From: Cladorhizidae sp. MBARI D1340-BT2
Lineage: Eukaryota; Porifera; Demospongiae; Poecilosclerida; Cladorhizidae
Direction: 5' to 3'
NCBI GenBank assembly: GCA_028752905.1
Contig: JAQNBH010000002.1
Coordinates: 35,184,075 to 35,248,074, forward strand
DNA length: 64,000 bases
Within the stretch, counting starts at the first letter, position 1, and the number at the start of each line of letters is the position of its first letter. The notes under the pieces are model-generated. The model ran no database searches. It saw only the letters and a list, made by a program, of their open reading frames with translations, and was not told where the DNA came from. This document shows positions 47,057 through 59,332 of the stretch, piece by piece. The position numbers were made by a program, and so were the translations under genes.

Positions 47057-48001
47057 TTGACAATAAAATGTTGAAACTTGAAATGCAGCTAATTTAATAG
47101 TGAAGGTATAGATTGACGAAAGAAGAAAAAAAAGAAGGAAAAAACCCCACACAATGGTCTACTCCCCCCTTGTACACCAAGGGGGGAGTAGACCATTTTG
47201 TGGGTTTTTTAAAAAACGTGTCATAACTATTGAATGCTTAATCCATTTCCAAAGATTATGGTCTCAAAATGTAGCTCATTCTAGGTGCTTTCCAATGACA
47301 TTAGAATAATGGTGTTGCAATAAACTAGGACTGAAACATGGGGAAACCACAAAGGTCCTTTAAAATTTTAGATGCACTCCTGTACCCAAACCACAGGTCT
47401 TCAACACTTGCTATTTATGGTGATATTAGAGTGATCACAGATACCTCTTTTGAATTGATAGTTAAAAATTTTTTTTTTTATTCACCCCAACATCCCCAAT
47501 TTCATTTCCTCCCCCGGTCATATGCTGTCAGACTGAATATCTCATCAGAAAATGACTGGATTGATAATTTGTCAATTGAAAAGAAGGAGTAATGCAAGAG
47601 CTTTCATAATATATAAAAATTATTTACTACAGACAAAAATTGAATGAGTTACACGGTATCATGTGATGTCACTACATGAAATTACATTTCATAATAAATC
47701 AGTTTGAAAAGTGCATGATAGTAGTAGCTTTAGAATCGCAATAGAAATCACACAGAGGTTCGATCAAAGTTGGGAACTGAGAAAGAACGTGGCATGTGCA
47801 GGAGCAGACGTTTGTACCCCACTTTGCACAGATAGCGCGGAAATGACTGAGCGATATTTTAGCCAAGTTTCAAGTCTTGGCCATGAACGCTTATTATATT
47901 ATGAACAATCCAACTTACTGCGTTTATTCAGGCTTCTTCTTGTTCATTGCGCAGAGTTGCAATGAAATGGGAGGATAAAAAGTATCATAACTCAAGAATG
48001 G
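47057..48001 (+). repeat. Satellite monomer 51
   Basis: 945 bp. Standard loop; GTGTC; frame 1 open; T2A5T11 as in monomer 12; CATCCCC; GAGC; frame open; TGTGC; TTTT. Confidence 0.97.
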
Positions 48002-48946
48002 TTGACAATAAAATGTTGAAACTTGAAATGCAGCTAATTTAATAGTGAAGGTATAGATTGACGAAAGGAAAAAAAAAGAAGGAAAAAACCCCACACAATG
48101 GTCTACTCCCCCCTTGTACACCAAGGGGGGAGTAGACCATTTTGTGGGTTTTTTAAAAAACGTATCATAACTATTGAATGCTTAATCCATTTCCAAAGAT
48201 TATGGTCTCAAAATGTAGCTCATTCTAGGTGCTTTCCAATGACATTAGAATAATGGTGTTGCAATAAACTAGGACTGAAACATGGGGAAACCACAAAGGT
48301 CCTTTAAAATGTTTAGATGCACTCCTGTACCCAAACCACAGGTCTTCAACACTTGCTATTTATGGTGATATTAGAGTGATCACAGATACCTCTTTTGAAT
48401 TGATAGTTTTTTAAATTTTTTTTAATTCACCCCAACACCCCCAATTTCATTTCCTCCCCCGGTCATATGCTGTCAGACTGAATATCTCATCAGAAAATGA
48501 CTGGATTGATAATTTGTCAATTGAAAAGAAGGAGTAATGCAAGCGCTTTCATAATATATAAAAATTATTTACTACAGACAAAAATTGAATGAGTTACACG
48601 GTATCATGTGATGTCACTACATGAAATTACATTTCATAATAAATCAGTTTGAAAAGTGCATGATAGTAGTAGCTTTAGAATCGCAATAGAAATCACACAG
48701 AGGTTCGATCAAAGTTGGGAACTGAGAAAGAACGTGGCATGCGCAGGAGCAGACGTTTGTACCCCACTTTGCACAGATAGCGCGGAAATGACTGAGCGAT
48801 ATCTTAGCCAAGTTTCAAGTCTTGGCCATGAACGCTTATTATATTATGAACAATCCAACTTACTGCGTTTATTCAGGCTTCTTCTTGTTCATTGCGCAGA
48901 GTTGCAATGAAATGGGAGGATAAAAAGTATCATAACTCAAGAATGG
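48002..48946 (+). repeat. Satellite monomer 52
   Basis: 945 bp. Standard loop; GTATC; frame 1 shifted; T6A3T8A; CACCCCC; GCGC; frame open; TGCGC; TCTT. Confidence 0.97.
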
Positions 48947-49891
48947 TTGACAATAAAATGTTGAAACTTGAAATGCAGCTAATTTAATAGTGAAGGTATA
49001 GATTGACAAAAGGGAAAAAAAAGAAGGAAAAAACCCCACACAATGGTCTACTCCCCCCTTGGTGTACAAGGGGGGAGTAGACCATTGTGTGGGGTTTTTT
49101 AAAAAACGTGTCATAACTATTGAATGCTTAATCCATTTCCAAAGATTATGGTCTCAAAATGTAGCTCATTCTAGGTGCTTTCCAATGACATTAGAATAAT
49201 GGTGTTGCAATAAACTAGGACTGAAACATGGGGAAACCACAAAGGTCCTTTAAAATGTTTAGATGCACTCCTGTACCCAAACCACAGGTCTTCAACACTT
49301 GCTATTTATGGTGATATTAGAGTGATCACAGATACCTCTTTTGAATTGATAGTTTAAAAAAAAATTTTTTATTCACCCCAACACCCCCAATTTCATTTCC
49401 TCCCCCGGTCATATGCTGTCAGACTGAATATCTCATCAGAAAATGACTGGATTGATAATTTGTCAATTGAAAAGAAGGAGTAATGCAAGAGCTTTCATAA
49501 TATATAAAAATTATTTACTACAGACAAAAATTGAATGAGTTACACGGTATCATGTGATGTCACTACATGAAATTACATTTCATAATAAATCAGTTTGAAA
49601 AGTGCATGATAGTAGTAGCTTAAAATCGCAATAGAAATCACACAGAGGTTCGATCAAAGTTGGGAACTGAGAAAGAACGTGGCATGTGCAGGAGCAGACG
49701 TTTGTACCCCACTTTGCACAGATAGCGCGGAAATGACTGAGCGATATTTTAGCCAAGTTTCAAGTCTTGGCCATGAACGCTTATTATATTATGAACAATC
49801 CAACTTACTGCGTTTATTCAGGCTTCTTCTTGTTCATTGCGCAGAGTTGCAATGAAATGGGAGGATAAAAAGTATCATAACTCAAGAATGG
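48947..49891 (+). repeat. Satellite monomer 53 (inverted hairpin loop)
   Basis: 945 bp. Inverted loop, C4/G4 perfect arms; GACAAAAGGG; GTGTC; frame 1 shifted; T3A9T6; CACCCCC; GAGC; 84-codon frame shifted; TGTGC; TTTT. Confidence 0.97.
49028..49100. repeat. Hairpin with inverted loop, monomer 53
   Basis: GTGTA loop with perfect 34-bp arms of C4/G4 type. The right arm has four G's, matching this unit's own C4, where standard right arms have three. Confidence 0.95.
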
Positions 49892-50836
49892 TTGACAATA
49901 AAATGTTGAAACTTGAAATGCAGCTAATTTAATAGTGAAGGTATAGATTGACGAAAGGAAAAAAAAAGAAGGAAAAAACCCCACACAATGGTCTACTCCC
50001 CCCTTGTACACCAAGGGGGGAGTAGACCATTTTGTGGGTTTTTTAAAAAACGTATCATAACTATTGAATGCTTAATCCATTTCCAAAGATTATGGTCTCA
50101 AAATGTAGCTCATTCTAGGTGCTTTCCAATGACATTAGAATAATGGTGTTGCAATAAACTAGGACTGAAACATGGGGAAACCACAAAGGTCCTTTAAAAT
50201 GTTTAGATGCACTCCTGTACCCAAACCACAGGTCTTCAACACTTGCTATTTATGGTGATATTAGAGTGATCACAGATACCTCTTTTGAATTGATAGTTTT
50301 TTAAATTTTTTTTAATTCACCCCAACACCCCCAATTTCATTTCCTCCCCCGGTCATATGCTGTCAGACTGAATATCTCATCAGAAAATGACTGGATTGAT
50401 AATTTGTCAATTGAAAAGAAGGAGTAATGCAAGCGCTTTCATAATATATAAAAATTATTTACTACAGACAAAAATTGAATGAGTTACACGGTATCATGTG
50501 ATGTCACTACATGAAATTACATTTCATAATAAATCAGTTTGAAAAGTGCATGATAGTAGTAGCTTTAGAATCGCAATAGAAATCACACAGAGGTTCGATC
50601 AAAGTTGGGAACTGAGAAAGAACGTGGCATGCGCAGGAGCAGACGTTTGTACCCCACTTTGCACAGATAGCGCGGAAATGACTGAGCGATATCTTAGCCA
50701 AGTTTCAAGTCTTGGCCATGAACGCTTATTATATTATGAACAATCCAACTTACTGCGTTTATTCAGGCTTCTTCTTGTTCATTGCGCAGAGTTGCAATGA
50801 AATGGGAGGATAAAAAGTATCATAACTCAAGAATGG
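49892..50836 (+). repeat. Satellite monomer 54
   Basis: 945 bp. Same variants as monomer 52. Confidence 0.97.
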
Positions 50837-51781
50837 TTGACAATAAAATGTTGAAACTTGAAATGCAGCTAATTTAATAGTGAAGGTATAGATTGACAAA
50901 AGGGGAAAAAAAGAAGGAAAAAACCCCACACAATGGTCTACTCCCCCCTTGGTGTACAAGGGGGGAGTAGACCATTGTGTGGGGTTTTTTAAAAAACGTG
51001 TCATAACTATTGAATGCTTAATCCATTTCCAAAGATTATGGTCTCAAAATGTAGCTCATTCTAGGTGCTTTCCAATGACATTAGAATAATGGTGTTGCAA
51101 TAAACTAGGACTGAAACATGGGGAAACCACAAAGGTCCTTTAAAATGTTTAGATGCACTCCTGTACCCAAACCACAGGTCTTCAACACTTGCTATTTATG
51201 GTGATATTAGAGTGATCACAGATACCTCTTTTGAATTGATAGTTTAAAAAAAAATTTTTTATTCACCCCAACACCCCCAATTTCATTTCCTCCCCCGGTC
51301 ATATGCTGTCAGACTGAATATCTCATCAGAAAATGACTGGATTGATAATTTGTCAATTGAAAAGAAGGAGTAATGCAAGAGCTTTCATAATATATAAAAA
51401 TTATTTACTACAGACAAAAATTGAATGAGTTACACGGTATCATGTGATGTCACTACATGAAATTACATTTCATAATAAATCAGTTTGAAAAGTGCATGAT
51501 AGTAGTAGCTTAAAATCGCAATAGAAATCACACAGAGGTTCGATCAAAGTTGGGAACTGAGAAAGAACGTGGCATGTGCAGGAGCAGACGTTTGTACCCC
51601 ACTTTGCACAGATAGCGCGGAAATGACTGAGCGATATTTTAGCCAAGTTTCAAGTCTTGGCCATGAACGCTTATTATATTATGAACAATCCAACTTACTG
51701 CGTTTATTCAGGCTTCTTCTTGTTCATTGCGCAGAGTTGCAATGAAATGGGAGGATAAAAAGTATCATAACTCAAGAATGG
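50837..51781 (+). repeat. Satellite monomer 55 (inverted hairpin loop)
   Basis: 945 bp. As monomer 53, but GACAAAAGGGG with A7 after it: the G/A boundary has moved by one at constant length. Confidence 0.97.
50918..50990. repeat. Hairpin with inverted loop, monomer 55
   Basis: Same 73-bp C4/G4 perfect palindrome as monomer 53, one 1,890-bp dimer period downstream. Confidence 0.95.
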
Positions 51782-52727
51782 TTGACAATAAAATGTTGAA
51801 ACTTGAAATGCAGCTAATTTAATAGTGAAGGTATAGATTGACGAAAGGAAGAAAAAAAGAAGGAAAAAACCCCACACAATGGTCTACTCCCCCCTTGTAC
51901 ACCAAGGGGGGAGTAGACCATTGTGTGGGTTTTTTAAAAAACGTATCATAACTATTGAATGCTTAATCCATTTCCAAAGATTATGGTCTCAAAATGTAGC
52001 TCATTCTAGGTGCTTTCCAATGACATTAGAATAATGGTGTTGCAATAAACTAGGACTGAAACATGGGGAAACCACAAAGGTCCTTTAAAATGTTTAGATG
52101 CACTCCTGTACCCAAACCACAGGTCTTCAACACTTGCTATTTATGGTGATATTAGAGTGATCACAGATACCTCTTTTGAATTGATAGTTTAAAAAAAAAT
52201 TTTTAATTCACCCCAACACCCCCAATTTCATTTCCTCCCCCGGTCATATGCTGTCAGACTGAATATCTCATCAGAAAATGACTGGATTGATAATTTGTCA
52301 ATTGAAAAGAAGGAGTAATGCAAGCGCTTTCATAATATATAAAAATTATTTACTACAGACAAAAATTGAATGAGTTACACGGTATCATGTGATGTCACTA
52401 CATGAAATTACATTTCATAATAAATCAGTTTGAAAAGTGCATGATCGTAGTAGCTTTAGAATCGCAATATAAATCACACAGAGGTTCGATCAAAGTTGGG
52501 AACTGAGAAAGAACGTGGCATGTGCAGGAGCAGACGTTTGTACCCCACTTTGCACAGATAGCGCGGAAATGACTGAGCGATATTTTAGCCAAGTTTCAAG
52601 TCTTGGCCATGAACGCTTATTATATTATGAACAATCCAACTTACTGCGTTTATTCAGGCTTCTTCTTGTTCATTGCGCAGAGTTGCAATGAAATGGGAGG
52701 ATAAAAAGTATCATAACTCAAGAATGG
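51782..52727 (+). repeat. Satellite monomer 56
   Basis: 946 bp. Standard loop but right arm ATTGTGTGGG; GTATC; frame 1 shifted; T3A9T5A; CACCCCC; GCGC; GATCGTAG; TAA stop; TGTGC; TTTT. Confidence 0.97.
51864..51935. repeat. Intermediate hairpin: standard loop, converted right arm, monomer 56
   Basis: The loop is the usual TACAC but the right arm reads ATTGTGTGGG, as in the inverted-loop units. The C4/G3 bulge remains. It directly follows the inverted-loop monomer 55. Confidence 0.93.
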
Positions 52728-53671
52728 TTGACAATAAAATGTTGAAACTTGAAATGCAGCTAATTTAATAGTGAAGGTATAGATTGACGAAAGAAGAAAA
52801 AAAAGAAGGAAAAAAACCCACACAATGGTCTACTCCCCCCTTGTACACCAAGGGGGGAGTAGACCATTTTGTGGGTTTTTTAAAAAACGTGTCATAACTA
52901 TTGAATGCTTAATCCATTTCCAAAGATTATGGTCTCAAAATGTAGCTCATTCTAGGTGCTTTCCAATGACATTAGAATAATGGTGTTGCAATAAACTAGG
53001 ACTGAAACATGGGGAAACCACAAAGGTCCTTTAAAATTTTAGATGCACTCCTGTACCCAAACCACAGGTCTTCAACACTTGCTATTTATGGTGATATTAG
53101 AGTGATCACAGATACCTCTTTTGAATTGATAGTTAAAAAAAAAATTTTTATTCACCCCAACATCCCCAATTTCATTTCCTCCCCCGGTCATATGCTGTCA
53201 GACTGAATATCTCATCAGAAAATGACTGGATTGATAATTTGTCAATTGAAAAGAAGGAGTAATGCAAGAGCTTTCATAATATATAAAAATTATTTACTAC
53301 AGACAAAAATTGAATGAGTTACACGGTATCATGTGATGTCACTACATGAAATTACATTTCATAATAAATCAGTTTGAAAAGTGCATGATAGTAGTAGCTT
53401 TAGAATCGCAATAGAAATCACACAGAGGTTCGATCAAAGTTGGGAACTGAGAAAGAACGTGGCATGCGCAGGAGCAGACGTTTGTACCCCACTTTGCACA
53501 GATAGCGCGGAAATGACTGAGCGATATCTTAGCCAAGTTTCAAGTCTTGGCCATGAACGCTTATTATATTATGAACAATCCAACTTACTGCGTTTATTCA
53601 GGCTTCTTCTTGTTCATTGCGCAGAGTTGCAATGAAATGGGAGGATAAAAAGTATCATAACTCAAGAATGG
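52728..53671 (+). repeat. Satellite monomer 57
   Basis: 944 bp. Standard loop with A7C3; GTGTC; frame 1 open for 65 codons; T2A10T5 (17 bp); CATCCCC; GAGC; frame open; TGCGC; TCTT. Confidence 0.97.
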
Positions 53672-54613
53672 TTGACAATAAAATGTTGAAACTTGAAATG
53701 CAGCTAATTTAATAGTGAAGGTATAGATTGACGAAAGGAAAAAAAAAGAAGGAAAAAACCCCACACAATGGTCTACTCCCCCCTTGTACACCAAGGGGGG
53801 AGTAGACCATTTTGTGGGTTTTTTAAAAAACGTGTCATAACTATTGAATGCTTAATCCATTTCCAAAGATTATGGTCTCAAAATGTAGCTCATTCTAGGT
53901 GCTTTCCAATGACATTAGAATAATGGTGTTGCAATAAACTAGGACTGAAACATGGGGAAACCACAAAGGTCCTTTAAAATGTTTAGATGCACTCCTGTAC
54001 CCAAACCACAGGTCTTCAACACTTGCTATTTATGGTGATATTAGAGTGATCACAGATACCTCTTTTGAATTGATAGTTTAAAAAAAAAAAATTTATTCAC
54101 CCCAACACCCCCAATTTCATTTCCTCCCCCGGTCATATGCTGTCAGACTGAATATCTCATCAGAAAATGACTGGAATGATAATTTGTCAATTGAAAAGAA
54201 GGAGTAATGCAAGAGCTTTCATAATATATAAAAATTATTTACTACAGACAAAAATTGAATGAGTTACACGGTATCATGTGATGTCACTACATGAAATTAC
54301 ATTTCATAATAAATCAGTTTGAAAAGTGCATGATAGTAGCTTTAGAATCGCAATAGAAATCACACAGAGGTTCGATCAAAGTTGGGAACTGAGAAAGAAC
54401 GTGGCATGCGCAGGAGCAGACGTTTGTACCCCACTTTGCACAGATAGCGCGGAAATGACTGAGCGATATTTTAGCCAAGTTTCAAGTCTTGGCCATGAAC
54501 GCTTATTATATTATGAACAATCCAACTTACTGCGTTTATTCAGGCTTCTTCTTGTTCATTGCGCAGAGTTGCAATGAAATGGGAGGATAAAAAGTATCAT
54601 AACTCAAGAATGG
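53672..54613 (+). repeat. Satellite monomer 58
   Basis: 942 bp. Standard loop; GTGTC; frame 1 shifted; T3A12T3; CACCCCC; CTGGAATGAT; GAGC; 83-codon frame; TGCGC; TTTT. Twin of monomer 62. Confidence 0.97.
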
Positions 54614-55557
54614 TTGACAATAAAATGTTGAAACTTGAAATGCAGCTAATTTAATAGTGAAGGTATAGATTGACGAAAGAAGAAAAAAAAGAAGGAAAAA
54701 ACCCCACACAATGGTCTACTCCCCCCTTGTACACCAAGGGGGGAGTAGACCATTTTGTGGGTTTTTTAAAAAACGTGTCATAACTATTGAATGCTTAATC
54801 CATTTCCAAAGATTATGGTCTCAAAATGTAGCTCATTCTAGGTGCTTTTCAATGACATTAGAATAATGGTGTTGCAATAAACTAGGACTGAAACATGGGG
54901 AAACCACAAAGGTCCTTTAAAATGTTTAGATGCACTCCTGTACCCAAACCACAGGTCTTCAACACTTGCTATTTATGGTGATATTAGAGTGATCACAGAT
55001 ACCTCTTTTGAATTGAAATTTTTTTAAAATTTTTTTATTCACCCCAACACCCCCAATTTCATTTCCTCCCCCGGTCATATGCTGTCAGACTGAATATCTC
55101 ATCAGAAAATGACTGGATTGATAATTTGTCAATTGAAAAGAAGGAGTAATGCAAGAGCTTTCATAATATATAAAAATTATTTACTACAGACAAAAATTGA
55201 ATGAGTTACACGGTATCATGTGATGTCACTACATGAAATTACATTTCATAATAAATCAGTTTGAAAAGTGCATGATAGTAGTAGCTTAAAATCGCAATAG
55301 AAATCACACAGAGGTTCGATCAAAGTTGGGAACTGAGAAAGAACGTGGCATGTGCAGGAGCAGACGTTTGTACCCCACTTTGCACAGATAGCGCGGAAAT
55401 GACTGAGCGATATTTTAGCCAAGTTTCAAGTCTTGGCCATGAACGCTTATTATATTATGAACAATCCAACTTACTGCGTTTATTCAGGCTTCTTCTTGTT
55501 CATTGCGCAGAGTTGCAATGAAATGGGAGGATAAAAAGTATCATAACTCAAGAATGG
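54614..55557 (+). repeat. Satellite monomer 59
   Basis: 944 bp. Standard loop; GTGTC; TGCTTTTCAATG; frame 1 shifted; GAATTGA-A2T7A4T7, with GATAG lost; CACCCCC; GAGC; 84-codon frame shifted; TGTGC; TTTT. Twin of monomer 63. Confidence 0.97.
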
Positions 55558-56502
55558 TTGACAATAAAATGTTGAAACTTGAAATGCAGCTAATTTAATA
55601 GTGAAGGTATAGATTGACGAAAGGAAAAAAAAAGAAGGAAAAAACCCCACACAATGGTCTACTCCCCCCTTGTACACCAAGGGGGGAGTAGACCATTTTG
55701 TGGTTTTTTAAAAAAACGTATCATAACTATTGAATGCTTAATCCATTTCCAAAGATTATGGTCTCAAAATGTAGCTCATTCTAGGTGCTTTCCAATGACA
55801 TTAGAATAATGGTGTTGCAATAAACTAGGACTGAAACATGGGGAAACCACAAAGGTCCTTTAAAATGTTTAGATGCACTCCTGTACCCAAACCACAGGTC
55901 TTCAACACTTGCTATTTATGGTTATATTAGAGTGATCACAGATACCTCTTTTGAATTGATAGTTTTTTAAATTTTTTTTAATTCACCCCAACACCCCCAA
56001 TTTCATTTCCTCCCCCGGTCATATGCTGTCAGACTGAATATCTCATCAGAAAATGACTGGATTGATAATTTGTCAATTGAAAAGAAGGAGTAATGCAAGC
56101 GCTTTCATAATATATAAAAATTATTTACTACAGACAAAAATTGAATGAGTTACACGGTATCATGTGATGTCACTACATGAAATTACATTTCATAATAAAT
56201 CAGTTTGAAAAGTGCATGATAGTAGTAGCTTTAGAATCGCAATAGAAATCACACAGAGGTTCGATCAAAGTTGGGAACTGAGAAAGAACGTGGCATGCGC
56301 AGGAGCAGACGTTTGTACCCCACTTTGCACAGATAGCGCGGAAATGACTGAGCGATATCTTAGCCAAGTTTCAAGTCTTGGCCATGAACGCTTATTATAT
56401 TATGAACAATCCAACTTACTGCGTTTATTCAGGCTTCTTCTTGTTCATTGCGCAGAGTTGCAATGAAATGGGAGGATAAAAAGTATCATAACTCAAGAAT
56501 GG
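55558..56502 (+). repeat. Satellite monomer 60
   Basis: 945 bp. Standard loop, arm end GTGG-T6A7; GTATC; frame 1 shifted; GGTTATATT for GGTGATATT; T6A3T8A; CACCCCC; GCGC; frame open; TGCGC; TCTT. Confidence 0.97.
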
Positions 56503-57446
56503 TTGACAATAAAATGTTGAAACTTGAAATGCAGCTAATTTAATAGTGAAGGTATAGATTGACGAAAGGAAAAAAAAAGAAGGAAAAAACCCCACACAAT
56601 GGTCTACTCCCCCCTTGTACACCAAGGGGGGAGTAGACCATTTTGTGGGTTTTTTAAAAAACGTGTCATAACTATTGAATGCTTAATCCATTTCCAAAGA
56701 TTATGGTCTCAAAATGTAGCTCATTCTAGGTGCTTTCCAATGACATTAGAATAATGGTGTTGCAATAAACTAGGACTGAAACATGGGGAAACCACAAAGG
56801 TCCTTTAAAATTTTAGATGCACTCCTGTACCCAAACCACAGGTCTTCAACACTTGCTATTTATGGTGATATTAGAGTGATCACAGATACCTCTTTTGAAT
56901 TGATAGTTTAAAAAAAAATTTTTTATTCACCCCAACACCCCCAATTTCATTTCCTCCCCCGGTCATATGCTGTCAGACTGAATATCTCATCAGAAAATGA
57001 CTGGATTGATAATTTGTCAATTGAAAAGAAGGAGTAATGCAAGAGCTTTCATAATATATAAAAATTATTTACTACAGACAAAAATTGAATGAGTTACACG
57101 GTATCATGTGATGTCACTACATGAAATTACATTTCATAATAAATCAGTTTGAAAAGTGCATGATAGTAGTAGCTTTAGAATCGCAATAGAAATCACACAG
57201 AGGTTCGATCAAAGTTGGGAACTGAGAAAGAACGTGGCATGCGCAGGAGCAGACGTTTGTACCCCACTTTGCACAGATAGCGCGGAAATGACTGAGCGAT
57301 ATCTTAGCCAAGTTTCAAGTCTTGGCCATGAACGCTTATTATATTATGAACAATCCAACTTACTGCGTTTATTCAGGCTTCTTCTTGTTCATTGCGCAGA
57401 GTTGCAATGAAATGGGAGGATAAAAAGTATCATAACTCAAGAATGG
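56503..57446 (+). repeat. Satellite monomer 61
   Basis: 944 bp. Standard loop; GTGTC; ATTTTAG; T3A9T6; CACCCCC (unusual together with ATTTTAG and GAGC); GAGC; frame open; TGCGC; TCTT. Confidence 0.97.
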
Positions 57447-58388
57447 TTGACAATAAAATGTTGAAACTTGAAATGCAGCTAATTTAATAGTGAAGGTATA
57501 GATTGACGAAAGGAAAAAAAAAGAAGGAAAAAACCCCACACAATGGTCTACTCCCCCCTTGTACACCAAGGGGGGAGTAGACCATTTTGTGGGTTTTTTA
57601 AAAAACGTGTCATAACTATTGAATGCTTAATCCATTTCCAAAGATTATGGTCTCAAAATGTAGCTCATTCTAGGTGCTTTCCAATGACATTAGAATAATG
57701 GTGTTGCAATAAACTAGGACTGAAACATGGGGAAACCACAAAGGTCCTTTAAAATGTTTAGATGCACTCCTGTACCCAAACCACAGGTCTTCAACACTTG
57801 CTATTTATGGTGATATTAGAGTGATCACAGATACCTCTTTTGAATTGATAGTTTAAAAAAAAAAAATTTATTCACCCCAACACCCCCAATTTCATTTCCT
57901 CCCCCGGTCATATGCTGTCAGACTGAATATCTCATCAGAAAATGACTGGAATGATAATTTGTCAATTGAAAAGAAGGAGTAATGCAAGAGCTTTCATAAT
58001 ATATAAAAATTATTTACTACAGACAAAAATTGAATGAGTTACACGGTATCATGTGATGTCACTACATGAAATTACATTTCATAATAAATCAGTTTGAAAA
58101 GTGCATGATAGTAGCTTTAGAATCGCAATAGAAATCACACAGAGGTTCGATCAAAGTTGGGAACTGAGAAAGAACGTGGCATGCGCAGGAGCAGACGTTT
58201 GTACCCCACTTTGCACAGATAGCGCGGAAATGACTGAGCGATATTTTAGCCAAGTTTCAAGTCTTGGCCATGAACGCTTATTATATTATGAACAATCCAA
58301 CTTACTGCGTTTATTCAGGCTTCTTCTTGTTCATTGCGCAGAGTTGCAATGAAATGGGAGGATAAAAAGTATCATAACTCAAGAATGG
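57447..58388 (+). repeat. Satellite monomer 62
   Basis: 942 bp. Same variants as monomer 58, including CTGGAATGAT and T3A12T3. Confidence 0.97.
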
Positions 58389-59332
58389 TTGACAATAAAA
58401 TGTTGAAACTTGAAATGCAGCTAATTTAATAGTGAAGGTATAGATTGACGAAAGAAGAAAAAAAAGAAGGAAAAAACCCCACACAATGGTCTACTCCCCC
58501 CTTGTACACCAAGGGGGGAGTAGACCATTTTGTGGGTTTTTTAAAAAACGTGTCATAACTATTGAATGCTTAATCCATTTCCAAAGATTATGGTCTCAAA
58601 ATGTAGCTCATTCTAGGTGCTTTTCAATGACATTAGAATAATGGTGTTGCAATAAACTAGGACTGAAACATGGGGAAACCACAAAGGTCCTTTAAAATGT
58701 TTAGATGCACTCCTGTACCCAAACCACAGGTCTTCAACACTTGCTATTTATGGTGATATTAGAGTGATCACAGATACCTCTTTTGAATTGAAATTTTTTT
58801 AAAATTTTTTTATTCACCCCAACACCCCCAATTTCATTTCCTCCCCCGGTCATATGCTGTCAGACTGAATATCTCATCAGAAAATGACTGGATTGATAAT
58901 TTGTCAATTGAAAAGAAGGAGTAATGCAAGAGCTTTCATAATATATAAAAATTATTTACTACAGACAAAAATTGAATGAGTTACACGGTATCATGTGATG
59001 TCACTACATGAAATTACATTTCATAATAAATCAGTTTGAAAAGTGCATGATAGTAGTAGCTTAAAATCGCAATAGAAATCACACAGAGGTTCGATCAAAG
59101 TTGGGAACTGAGAAAGAACGTGGCATGTGCAGGAGCAGACGTTTGTACCCCACTTTGCACAGATAGCGCGGAAATGACTGAGCGATATTTTAGCCAAGTT
59201 TCAAGTCTTGGCCATGAACGCTTATTATATTATGAACAATCCAACTTACTGCGTTTATTCAGGCTTCTTCTTGTTCATTGCGCAGAGTTGCAATGAAATG
59301 GGAGGATAAAAAGTATCATAACTCAAGAATGG
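58389..59332 (+). repeat. Satellite monomer 63
   Basis: 944 bp. Same variants as monomer 59, including TGCTTTTCAATG. Confidence 0.97.

Larger units (their letters stand above)
44083..47118 (+). repeat. Dispersed duplicate, copy 2 (12,280-bp shift)
   Basis: Counterpart of 31803-34838 (monomers 48-50 against 35-37). The differences I found between the copies lie in the A/T tracts: T7A3T8/T7A4T7, T6A5T6A/T6A7T4A and T6A4T7A/T6A7T4A. Confidence 0.85.
48002..51781 (+). repeat. Dimeric higher-order repeat, 1,890-bp period (monomers 52-53 and 54-55)
   Basis: Each dimer is a TCTT-type unit followed by an inverted-loop C4/G4 unit. The two dimers differ, as far as I see, only at the G3A8/G4A7 purine boundary. 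Confidence 0.9.
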
